Positions 48,601-59,340 of a DNA stretch of 64,000 nucleotides are shown piece after piece; the stretch's first letter is position 1; each line of letters opens with the position of its first letter. The stretch is from Piper betle. Its lineage: Eukaryota > Streptophyta > Magnoliopsida > Piperales > Piperaceae. The stretch is from NCBI GenBank assembly GCA_033002965.1, contig JAURVB010012710.1, positions 62,001 to 126,000 on the forward strand, given 5' to 3'. The translations under genes and the position numbers were made by a program. A model generated the notes under the pieces. The model searched no databases and was not told the origin of the DNA. It saw only the letters and a list, made by a program, of their open reading frames with translations.

Positions 48601-48928
48601 TCGAAGTAGTATAGTATTATTATATCTAACCGAGTAGACTAATCCTTGACGTAATCGATCATCAATAATGATCACGAAGTAGTCCATTGAAGGTGACTAA
48701 TAAAAAACTACCCAATCTTTAGAATTATAGATGTCGATTTGTTGGGGCCTTCTTTGTAATTATCACAATGTTCTTGAAATGGGTAAAATCTGTGTTGTGC
48801 ACCATTTGGTTTGCCCGCATATGTGAACTTGGTTCGGCACAAGTAGAAATGTCTTGCAGATTGTGCCCAAGACGTAGATTGAGAACCTAAATAAGAAATC
48901 AATTTTGACATGTGTCATCAATTTTCTA
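45674..48928. other. Intergenic DNA with small tandem duplications
   Basis: No gene recognised. Visible duplications: 'aattaa.agactaaa.gacacaattaag' at about 46343 and 46403; 'aagtcttttctcatatagt' twice at about 46553 and 46580; 'caatatttgtgtataagaa' twice at 47349 and 47370. Bases 47400-47570 are GC-richer without a coding pattern. Bases 48370-48440 contain opposite-facing 'ggaccgg'/'ccggtcc' words of a worn small transposon. Confidence 0.4.
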
Positions 48929-50217
48929 TCTCTGTATATAATAAAGAATGAATTTTGACAAGTATCCTTAACTTTTAATAAAGGATTAGCAAATAACTAA
49001 TTATAATTGGTCGTGATGATAATATAAAATAATTTCAAATCTTATTAAGAAATTTAAAAATCTCTATAAAATATAATTTCAAATCTTATTAAGATATTTA
49101 GAAATCTTTATAATTCCTAAAATAATAATAATAAAGTATGTTTATCAACCCTTATTTTCCGTCTTTGTTAGATTTGTAATTTAATTAATTAAAAATTCCG
49201 AAAATAATAAATTTTTTTGCCAAGTACTTTAACTTGACTAGAATATACTTAACCGAGGATGCACTGACTTTTTATCTAAGTATAATATATCTTTTTAAAA
49301 TAAATTATAATGTAATATTAATAAAGTTCATAATTGAATGCTAATTTAATTAATGTATAATTTTTTGTCAAAGCTTACAAAGAAAATACATAATTGAATT
49401 TTAATTCAAGTTAGATAGTGTTTTAAAGTTGATTTAAAATGTATAAAATTCAGACAAAGTGAATCATTTGAGAATGGCTGTTTTAAATTGTAATAAGCGT
49501 ATGAATAACTATAATTTAAATATATTAATTTTTAAAAGTATAATAAAATATTAAAATGGCTATAAATCTGCATAAATTCTTTTAAAATGTATAAAATTCA
49601 AACAAAGTTATTTTTTTAAAAAAATTCAGTGGAAAAGATGATGCTTATTTGAGAGTATAATCAATATATCAAAGATTTAATTAACTAAAAAATTCCAAAA
49701 ATAATAATATTAATTTTTTACAAAGTGTAATTAGAATATAATAATTTTTTACTCAATTAGAATATATCATTTTTATAGAAGAATTATAATAAAATGTTAC
49801 TAAGGTTTATAATATTGGATCCCAATTAACCTACCATACAATTTTTTTAAAAAAATTACAAGAAAATATATATTTAAAATTTAATTAAAATTGGATTATA
49901 GTTTAATTTTATTTAATTTTTTTAAATGTACAAAAGTCAATCAAAGTGAATCAATTGAGTAGAATTGATTTGTATTCTAAGATAAGTATGAATATTCATT
50001 ATCAAAATATATTAAATTTTTAAAAATTATAATAAAACATAAAAGAGGTACAAATAAAATTATAATAAAACATAAAATAGGTACATAATATAAAAATAAG
50101 ATGGTGGTAATTAATTATAATTAACTCATAAAATCAAAAAATTAGAAAAGATGGTACTTATTTGATAATATTAATAAATATAAAAAAACCGCACAACGTG
50201 CAGGTATACCTTACTAA
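48929..50217 (+). mobile_element. Helitron-like non-autonomous element
   Basis: The start is 'tctctgtatataataaag' directly after an A, the usual plant Helitron 5' form (A|TC). The 3' end has a small GC hairpin at 50188-50205 ('accgcac' aac 'gtgcaggt', one bulged base), followed 12 bases later by CTAA, fitting the CTRR rule. The base after CTAA is A rather than the expected T. The 1289-bp body is very AT-rich with diverged internal repeats ('ttaaaatgtataaaattca' near 49435 and 49582; 'caaatcttattaaga' twice near 49040). No Rep/helicase coding sequence. Confidence 0.7.
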
Positions 50218-52463
50218 AGATTCAAAATATGCTAAGAGGTGAAGAGAAGTTTATATAATAGAAAAATAAAATCACAATAGTAACTAATTTTTCATATTAA
50301 AACATGATCCAGTATATTTTTATAGAATAAAATAATAAAATCAAAGTAGTAATTAATTTTTCATATTAAAATATGATCATGTTGAACTACGCTAATAATT
50401 TGTATATATTATCAATTCCAAGCACAAATAAAGATGGCTAGGGTTGTTATAACCAAAGGCATTTGATCATCAAAATTTTGTCATTTATAATTGTATAACT
50501 CTTTATGTAGGATCCAAGTTAAAGTAAAAAGAGTAAGAAAAATAAATCAAGCAGTGGATTGCACATAAAAACCTTATTATAACTCAGCTATCTCGAAAAT
50601 ATTAGACCTTTTATTGTCTAAGAGATGACTATCATAATCCCATCCAATTAATTCTTCATCCAAAATATTTCTTGCATCATAATGGATGATTAAGAAGAGT
50701 TTAAGGGTTTATAAATTTTTTAAAAGCGTATTAGAACCTTCAATTAGTGTGCTATTAATAACTCAAAACAGGAGCACAGACTAATAATTGAGTTATAGCT
50801 GTATAAAATATTGGACTCTACCTCTTTAAATACTTGAGTTGTGTGATGACTCTAAGATCATTTATACTACTTCAATGCAACAAATAAAAGGTACTATGAA
50901 ATGAGCAAGTACTCCTTACTTGATACTGAAATTTGATAAATATATGACTTCTTACCTTCAAATGTTGATTTATTTAATTAATTATAAGAAATATAATAAT
51001 ATTTTAATAATTTCAGCCCTTGCAGAGTTAAATGGAGCCAATCATGCATAAATCTTGTCAATATCAAATAATCAAAAAAGTTTAACTCAACAAAGTAAGG
51101 AAATGAAGTCTACTGAGGGAGTTTTCGTAAACAAAATAAATTTCTAAAATTAAGGTAGCTTAGTATCAACTTAACCTGGTATAAACATATCAGCTCAAAG
51201 GAATTCATTTATATCTATTCAATTCACAATATGACTATATTTTTTCTAAACATGGCAAAATTACTTTCATCATCAAATCATCCTTGTTTCTAAAAGTTTA
51301 TATTAACTTGAATTGAATCATAAGTGGTATATTGTTGTATATATGAGATATGAGTAGTATAGTATATATATGTGGGTTTCTAAGCATTCCAAAGTGACTA
51401 ATTATTTTAATTAAAAGACCATGGGCGAACATATATACAATAGACCGCTCATGTCTCATATCTAAATTACAGCTTTGATCTTTGCACAGTTGTCCAAGGT
51501 CAAGGTATACCGGTTTGTGATTTTTGCAAGACCACCTTTGGGTTTAAACGTGGGACGAAGAGAGATGTGAGACTATTTTAACACACAATGCGGCATTTTG
51601 ATTAATTAGAAAAGAAAATTATTTATTTTTAAAGAAAGTTCATTTAATTTTTGCATGATGTTAAAGTTGCTAACTCCAAACTAAAAATCTATAACGGAAA
51701 GTGGCAGCAAATTGGGGATCCCACTTTGACGCTCGTCGCCTCTCCAATTTCTTCTACCACTCCACCGCGTAACGAGTCGTAAAGTCAATTCCTCGATAAG
51801 CATTTTAGGTAGGAGGGTGACTACGACACCTCTCAAACTGCGTCTTCTTGTAACTCATGATCTATCTCCCACAAAGCAGGCATTACAAAAATACAATCCC
51901 AACTATGGTTAGCCTCAAATCATGACTTTTACAAGAACCAAACGAAAGCCAAAGCACGTACACACATTAGCCATGGCCAATTTGTGAGATGCCTTTGGCT
52001 TTTGTTCTTTCTTTTGTTTTAGTCAGATTTTCAGCTAACCAAGCAAATATTATTAACAAGTATATGAGAACCGATAAAGGAGATAAAAAGGAAGAGTATG
52101 ATGTGCTCATTACTTTGCACGCAACCTTGTGCATCTTTTAATTAATGTTCCTAATCCTCCCAACTAAGCATGTTTTGATGTAATACAAGTCGAGATCAAT
52201 TTTGCACTGTAGTGTAGTATATGACGCCGCTTTAAACTCTTCTCAGACTTGATTTAAGTGCTTTCAATCCAACACTTTTCAATTAATTATTCAAAGCCAT
52301 TAAGAAATACGGGTGCAACCATGATAGACCACCATAAACAACCAGGCCCTACACTGAGAAAGCTGGAGAAGAAAGTCATCAAAGCAAGACACTCTTTTCT
52401 CGGCGATGTCAGCACTGGCTTGCCCTCTAAAGCAAGACTCCAAAAAGTCTACCCCTCTCTTGT
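50218..52463. other. AT-rich intergenic DNA and VQ upstream region
   Basis: No gene. An ~80-bp diverged duplication ('agtaa.taatttttcatatt') is visible at about 50280 and 50345. Bases 51700-52460 become less AT-rich and are the likely distal promoter of the VQ gene. The short open frame at 52258-52593 has no motif. Confidence 0.4.
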
Positions 52464-52475
52464 GTATATATATAA
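52464..52475 (+). promoter_or_regulatory. TATA box of the VQ gene
   Basis: 'tatatatataaa' in 'gtgtatatatataaacctat', about 150 bases before the ATG at 52617, leaving a leader of roughly 115 bases. Confidence 0.65.
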
Positions 52476-52616
52476 ACCTATCGGCTCATCTTCCTCTGCC
52501 CGGACGTCTCACTTCTCACTCCATTTTCCAACTCCATTTTGTTTCGTTCTTTCTTCTCTTCTATTTTTCTTGACCTTCCAGTACGCAGTCTAGAAGTGAA
52601 CATATTTAGGGGTGCG

Positions 52617-53187
52617 ATGGAGAAGATGGCAGCGGCGGCAACACCGACGACTTTTGTGCAGGCTGATGCGCATACTTTTAGAGACCTGGTCCAAAAGCTG
52701 ACGGGCGCCGACGATGACTGCACCGACAAGCTTCCTGTCACCATGCCGGCAAGGATGGCCACGAGGGAGGTGGGTGGGCCTCGGCGGCCTGGGTTCAAGC
52801 TCCAGGAGCGGCGCCAGAACGTGCGGAAGCTCGAGATCAAGCTGGGGCGCACCTCCCTCCGCAACGCCGGCTTCTCTTCGTCGTCGCCCCGGAGCCCCTC
52901 TCTGAACAATCACCGCCACCACCAGCAGCACCACCACTCCGGCGGCTCTTCGTCTGTCACCAGCCCCGTCACGCCTCTCATCTCCGACACCCTCTTCGCC
53001 TTCCCGGGGGAGCGGAAGCGAGCCACCTTCGCCACGTCGTTTCTGAGGAGGAGAAGGTTATCGCCGAAGGGATTCTACCTCTCACCGCTCAGCACCCCCG
53101 TGGCTCTGACCCTCCTGAGCTTTTGCCCTCTTTCCCCTAACTTCTCCCAAATATTTGGCCAATCCTTCGTCCCAAAGTCTTGTTTGA
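52617..53187 (+). CDS. VQ-motif protein, MPK3/6-substrate-like clade (apparent frameshifts)
   Basis: Small plant nuclear co-regulator; VQ proteins bind WRKY factors and some are phosphorylated by MPK3/MPK6. ATG 52617 gives 'MEKMAAAATPTTFVQADAHT'. The VQ core 'FRDLVQKLTG' occupies residues 21-30 (F-x3-V-Q-x-L-T-G). Then come 'RPGFKLQERRQNVRKLEIKL' and His- and Ser/Pro-rich stretches with several Ser-Pro/Thr-Pro sites. The 3' part is frame-broken. Single-base lengthening at 53040-53042 (T), 53067-53071 (A and G runs), 53095-53099 (C) and 53134-53137 (C) restores clade-typical phrases: 'EEEKVIAE', 'GFYLSPLSTPRGSDPPELLP' and 'PLTSPKYL'. The stop is then at 53185-53187, about 190 residues in all, normal for VQ4/11/19/31/33-type proteins. 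As written, the open frame instead runs to about 53249 with an unrelated tail. Family is certain. Confidence 0.9.
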
Positions 53188-54169
53188 TGCTAACTCTCTT
53201 ATACTATTATCTTTTTCTATCTCTATCTTCCTTCTTTCTTAGAATTTAAATCCGCCAGTCTTTTGTAATCTAAGTTTTTGTAGTGGAAGTGCGGTATTTG
53301 AGACAAAATCTCAAATTGGTGATTGCCCAGTAATGCAAAGTATTCCTAAGATCAGTGTGTAAGTTGCAATTCTACATTGAACTTGCAAAGTGAAAAACAA
53401 AAACCAAAACCAATCTCATATCTCAACAGCTTCTACAAGCTTAGTCTGTCATCATCACATCACCAAATTACTTGCTCCTCCATATTAAACTAACGTAGAC
53501 CGCAGGCCAAGAACAGTGTTAAATTTGAAACTCGGCTGAGGACACGGTAAATTGAGTACCAAGTCGACATGTTGTTTGGAGGAAGACTAGTGGCTGCTGG
53601 TGTGAGTGTGTGACCCGTTCATGTGTGTGCACAAGAAATGAACATATGAAATGGTCAGTTGATTGCTCAATCAATACTTGTTCCCACTTGTCTTGCTTTT
53701 TTTGATTATTGAAGGTTGTCTGCACCTGAATAAATGGGTTGACGGGGAGACCAGACGTGTGCCTGATCCAAGGGCTCTTGAGAAGGCTGGGTGGGAAATT
53801 GAACGGCTGAGATTGGAGGATTGGAGGCTCCTCTATTCACATGGGCAACTCTGCGGGGTCCTGCCGGCGGTCCCCAATCTTAGACATGCACCGCTCGTGA
53901 TACTAAACCGCTCGCATATGTACATGCTTGAGAAATAAAAATAAAAAATTCACGCACAATATCTTATTTGTATCTTATTATAAAATACTTTAAAATAAAT
54001 ATTTTTTAAGTAAAAAATTTAAAAAATCAGAAATTTCTATTTAAAAATTTTATAAATTTTCTATTTATATCATACTTTTCAAATATATCCTAAGTAAATT
54101 AAACTCTCTTAAGGTAAATATTATTTAGTTTTATCCTCTAAAAGTACTCACTATATTTTGCAGCTATAG
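53188..54169. other. VQ 3' region and intergenic DNA
   Basis: 3' flank of the VQ gene, then AT-rich DNA. A 91-codon open frame at 53663-53938 begins only with TTG and matches nothing I know, so it is not called. No repeat stands out. Confidence 0.4.
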
Positions 54170-54700
54170 CATTTTTGTAAAAATCAGAATTGGTAATTGA
54201 ATTGGATTTTAAAAAATTTTGAATTGAATCGGTTCATTTCTTATTTTGAATCGATAAGATTATTAAAAGTGCACATATATTTATATGAAAATTAATGTAT
54301 CAGGAATAATAAAATTAAAATTAAAATGATATTGAAGTAAATCTATTTATCAAGTTATAGTTTATTATAAAGTAAAATATTTTTAGCAAGTTTTATAAAT
54401 TTTGAGGTATTAAATATCATAAATAGAGATAAAAATATGAGTAATAAGAATATTATAAATTGATTTCTCTTGTATTTTAGATATATTATATATTTATTTA
54501 TTGTATAGTTATCAACTATTGAAATATACAAATTTCATAATAATAATGATTCATGGATTATTTATTAATCGGTCAAAATCGACTTGAATTGGGCCATTTA
54601 AAGCCGATTCTAATGAGTCAATCTAGATATGTTATTTTGATTCAATTTTTAATAAAATCAATCTAAATCAGCTGAATCTAACTGTTCTCGCAACAATAAG
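54170..54700. mobile_element. Core-less relative of the GC-core transposon family (copy 3)
   Basis: The left end 'atttttgtaaaaatcagaat' and the reverse-complemented right end 'ttgttgcgagaacag' resemble the ends of the 10-kb and 42.6-kb elements. Subterminal 'gaatcggttc', 'cggtcaaaatcgac' and 'gccgattct' words repeat. The centre is AT-rich and lacks the GC array. Worn; no target duplication read. Confidence 0.55.
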
Positions 54701-54861
54701 TTGTAGTTATTTATTGGGTGTTTATTTCAATTACAATATTTTCTGAGTGGATTAAAATTTTCTAAATTATCATTTAGTTTGTATTTTTAATAGTTTGAGC
54801 TATAATAAAAATATATACTTATTAAATCGTTTAACACGTGTGCACATAACAATAAAACAAA

Positions 54862-55825
54862 GCATGAGTGATGATAAAATCCATCACCGTTTTTTTCTAG
54901 TGATTCAATGGCGGACGTGGATGGTGGACGACGACAACAACAAATAGGCAGCGGACGAAGGCGTCAATGGCCGAAGAGATGGGCAGACGCCAGACTGCTG
55001 CCGGTCGTGGAGATCTGGCGGCCCCTCCTTGCCAGGAGCCCCTTTGGACAGCACCGTTGCGCAACGGGGAGTTGGTATTGGGAATGCACCTATAGGGACG
55101 CACACGAGACGCCACCAATCATGCATCCCCATGCCTGCGCCACTTTTTTCATTTCACACTCTTGTTCCTGTTGTGCATCCCCCGTGCATGCTTACTGAGC
55201 GCACTTGAAAATTATTCCCCAATGGGAAACGATGAGGACGGCGGCAGAGCTGAGGCTGGGACAAACGGGACACCTTGAGAGAATTGCCCAGGTCTCACGT
55301 CGCTAGAGAATAGCTAGGAGAGAAAGGAGCAACCTTCACCGTCGGTCATGTAGGTAGTTGCCGGTGAATGCAGTGAAGAAAGGAGGGCTGCGGCTGCTCG
55401 GTCGCTCATGGCAGTAGCTAGTGTTTCATGGCATAAAAGACTTGAGACATTTCTCACGGCTTTGACGACGGTGGTAGCCGTAGCAAAAGGGGAATTAAGG
55501 CCCTTTGCATTTCAGACAGCTTTGTCACCATGGAAACTTTATCAAGAAAATTTTAATATTATATTTACAAATTATCCGCTCTTTGATACGGGATTTGACA
55601 ATGTTTTGCCCGTGGGAAATCATTTGTCGCACATTTGCCGCGCTGATAGTTCGGGTCAGAGTAAATAATAAATAGTCGTGACAAATACGCAATTTTAATA
55701 TAAGTGACTAATATTTTTTTGTCATAGTATAGCCGTGGCAAAACCTTGATAAATCTTTTTAAGAGACATTATATCCGTGACAAATTTTAGCGTGACTAAA
55801 GGCTGAATTTCTACTAATAAAAGCT
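54862..55825. mobile_element. CACTA-type transposon remnants
   Basis: Bases about 54865-54902 read 'ccatcaccgtttttttctagtg' style, a common CACTA-type 3' terminus (ends in TAGTG). Bases 55650-55822 carry 'cgtgacaaat', 'gccgtggcaaaa' and 'gcgtgactaaagg' words. They end 'gctgaatttctacta', a form seen at CACTA/MITE ends with the final GTG altered. The middle is GC-richer with featureless open frames. The two ends do not pair cleanly, so more than one element may be involved. Confidence 0.4.
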
Positions 55826-57114
55826 TACGGTTGAGGTATCATGCAATTTTTTTTGCAAGACTATATAAATAATATAAATTAAAAATTAGTGAAAGAGAAG
55901 CGAGAAGGAGCCTATCGCCAACGACGAGGTCCCTTCTATTTTGGCGAGATGTTGCAAAAAATTTGGAAAATATCATTGAAATTTCACAAAATTGTGGACA
56001 GGATGGATTTTCCAGACGCGGCGATGACACCCAACATTTCTTCCCATGGAAGGAAATTTTGTTTTGAACACAATTCAGCTAAGTAGGTAGTAGAGTTTTG
56101 TAGCCATCGGATGGATGGCAAGAAGGTTCACTTACATTGATGGAGTGGTGCGGACCACTTAAATTGACATGTGAACTTTGACGGCCTCTGTGCATATCAT
56201 TATTGTCCTTTGGACGGTTTCCTCCAAGCATCGGCCCTGTCCATGATAGCGCCTCCCTCGCACCATCAACGGCTCCTCATCCTAAACAACCTATTCGACC
56301 CGACTCGACTCAAAAATATCAGGCTCTAATACCATCTTTATCAGGTTTGGGTTTAAGAGTTTAATTTTTTATTAATACCGGTTATTATATTATGGTCCAT
56401 TTTATATTGGGTTCGGGTCCTCCAAAACTCGACCTGATCCGTTTGCAACACTACTCATTAGCAAACCTTGGTCTCCCTTTGTTCCCGTGCAAAAGTGTTG
56501 CTGGCTTTCTCATTCTTTCCTTCTAATTTGCCTATGTTGATCCAAAATGGCCGGCCAAGAAATTTGTTTTCCAAAGTAGTTTGTTACATTTCCTATGCAG
56601 CCTTGCCATGGGAACTTTGCTTGGTTCTACTTGTTCATACCACTCAATCGTCATATTCATTCATGTATGCCATTGTTTTCTTGCATATCCTTATACATAG
56701 TGGCCTGTAAAATATAAAAGTAGCAAAAAAAGCTGTAGTTTTGTTATAAACTGGAATTCGGATTTGACTCTTGTCCATAGAATAACTTGAAGACGACTAA
56801 CCTAACAAGCTGGCTCGAATTATATACATTGTTCAAGGCAACGAATAAATGGTAACTGCAGGGAATTAATATGTATTATTTCAACATATTTGAAAACGAC
56901 AAATACATTACTGAATTCACCTTTAAAACTTAAATTCACCAAAATATTATAGAAATTAAAGTTAACTAATAATGTTGTTAGTTTTTAAATACTTGACTTA
57001 AAAAGTTCTTTTAAAAAAAAAAGTTAAATAAGGAGCCTTGTCAATTAATGGAATCACTCACCACTTGACCATGAATTGAATTAAACTAGCAAGATGTCGC
57101 ACCATGTGAATAAT
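55826..57114. other. Intergenic DNA
   Basis: No gene recognised. Bases 56280-56460 contain 'cccgactcgactc' and 'gggttcgggtcc' words of a worn DNA transposon. Confidence 0.4.
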
Positions 57115-57505
57115 AAGATAAACTATAATTATTTAATATCTTCAAAATAGATTCTAATTTTAAAGATATATTTTAATTAAATAATGAGATAAGCAATAAT
57201 AATTTGATTTATTCTTTTTATTTTATTGTATTTTTTTGGTTAAAATTTCCATTTTTCCTTAGATTAGATCGATTTTTAGTTTTATTTTTATTAATAAGAG
57301 TATATATGTGCGACTAATAGTAAAAATGAACTCCAATTTATTTAATGAATAAGATATACTACGATAATTTGATATCTTTGGCATAGGTTTCAATTTTAAG
57401 AATAGAATTTAATTTTTTTTTATTTTGTTCTATTTTGGTTAAATCTCTTACTTTTTGTCATAAGAAAATTTTTAATTTTTTTTTTATTAATAAGAGTAGA
57501 CTTGG
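57115..57505 (+). repeat. Diverged tandem pair of AT-rich repeat (also inverted at 59.1-59.3 kb)
   Basis: Two successive units each run 'ataattatttaatatcttc / ataatttgatatctttg', then 'tctattttggttaaa'-type words, then 'ttttattaataagagta'. A reverse-complement relative lies at about 59135-59340 ('tactcttattaataaaaa'). Confidence 0.55.
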
Positions 57506-59134
57506 CTCGGAAAGCTATAAAGCAGAGAGGATGGAAAGAAATTTGAGAGTAAAAATGGAATTTTAATCAGACTACCACAAAAATCTTGTATCCATCATCC
57601 TCCAGTAAACAATAGTTTTTTTTTAATAAAAAGAAACAATAATTGTGTACTGGTGAAATAATAATCAAAGGAGATCATTGGCTAGAGAGAAAAAAACCTT
57701 TAACCTTATGGTGTTTTAAAATCCTCTTTATCATTTGGAAAAAAAAAGGTCAGTCATTGCATGCCATGAGGTATAATCGCGTCTATAAAATTACCACTCA
57801 AGTGAAAATTGTTGATTGGGTTCATTAAATAGTGGTGTTGGGCATTCTTGCATAGGATTCTATATGTTGGGTATTCTTCACTCGATGCAATTCTTCTACG
57901 AACTTGTGCGTTATCTGGTGCAATTCTACGGTGCTCAATGTGAGCTCGGCCAATCATGGCAGCAAGATTTGGAGAAGGAATGATGCTTTATGAGGAACAG
58001 GGTGTTGCCTGGACTTGTAGAACTTATCAAGTACAAAGAGAACAAGCTGCTCATCAAATCATCCGATTTTGTCCACGGTGCAAAAAATCCGTTTAGATAT
58101 TCGATGTCTGCCTCTTCCATTGTTCTGTGACTAGAGCTCCAACTCTTTATTGGGCATTTAGTTTGTGAGCTTGAGAAGTTGAGAGGCAGCCCAGAAGACT
58201 ATTTGGGGGGAATAAAGTGGGGGATTGAGGTTGTCGTTTTTGGGCTCGAGAAGGTTAAAAAGAAGTCGCCAATATATATTCCTTGTGGCCATTATACAGC
58301 TTTTGAAATTTGGATAGGGTATAGTGGGAAGCGTGGACTGCAACTCCATGAAAAAGCAACGAGCACTGTTGTTCCCATCTTTCTAGAAGACTTGTGAGCT
58401 CTTGTAGTTGAAGAAATGGCGAGTATTAGCCTAAACATCAAGAGGAGTGTGAATAATGACAGTGGCCCTCAGAATAGAGTTGTCTGTTCCTACCTTCATT
58501 TTCCTTACAATTAACCACTTACTGCCCTTGAAAAAAAAGACTTGACGGGAGGATAACCTAATATGTGTTGAAATATAAGCTTGATTTGATATTGCATGTA
58601 GTCAAAAAATGAAGCTCACGAGTTGAAGCTCCTTTGTAGAGGTTGATCCCTGGTTAAAACTTGGTCCTTCAAAGTTTTGTGCTGCTCTATCCACACTTTA
58701 TCAAATTCCCCTCCTTACAAAGAAAGTTATATTTGTTGTGTCTAGTTGTCTTAATATTAAAGTTATCCATTTTTTTTATTTTCAAGTTTATCTCCAGACA
58801 ATCTATCACATAACCAGGAAGCCTTCAACCATTTCAATCTTAATAATTAGTATCAACGCCCACAACACTATATAATTTATAATGTGTTTTTCATCCAAAA
58901 AGAATTTTTATTTTCGAAATTACCGGCCATCTTAACTACAAAAAAGGGAAATTTCTAAATTATTTTAATATTCCAACTTAAGTAAGGTTCGGGTTTGGTT
59001 CGTTAAAATATTTCGGAAAGAAATATGGGTAAACAAAGAGTAGGACCGGTAAAAAACCCTCAATGTTGTCATGGAAAATAATTGGGATGTAAAAGGTCAT
59101 TTTCAAGAAGGATATATAGAAGATAATTTTAAAG
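57506..59134. other. Intergenic DNA
   Basis: No gene supported. Bases 57640-58440 have mixed composition and short open frames on both strands, but no motif. Confidence 0.4.
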
Positions 59135-59340
59135 TTATATTTACTCTTATTAATAAAAACGGTGTCTAAAGTTAGATTATGATGAAAAGTAAGTGGTTCA
59201 ATTAATCAAAATACCATAAAAATAAAACGATAAATCAAATTATTATAATTTACCCTTATTTAATTGAAATCTATCTCTAAAATTTAAGTCTATGTTTAAG
59301 AGATTCTTATAATGTATTTTATTATTTAATATGAAACTGT
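59135..59340 (-). repeat. Inverted relative of the 57.1-57.5 kb repeat
   Basis: Reverse complement of the 57115-57310 unit: it opens with 'tactcttattaataaaaac' and proceeds to 'taccctt.atttaattgaa' and 'tctatctctaaaatt'. It also shares the latter phrases with about 6.0 kb and 26.3 kb. Confidence 0.5.

Noticed and set aside
53663..53938. 91-codon plus-strand frame with a hydrophobic start
   Set aside because: Begins only with TTG, has no ATG near the start, no recognisable family and no promoter signal.
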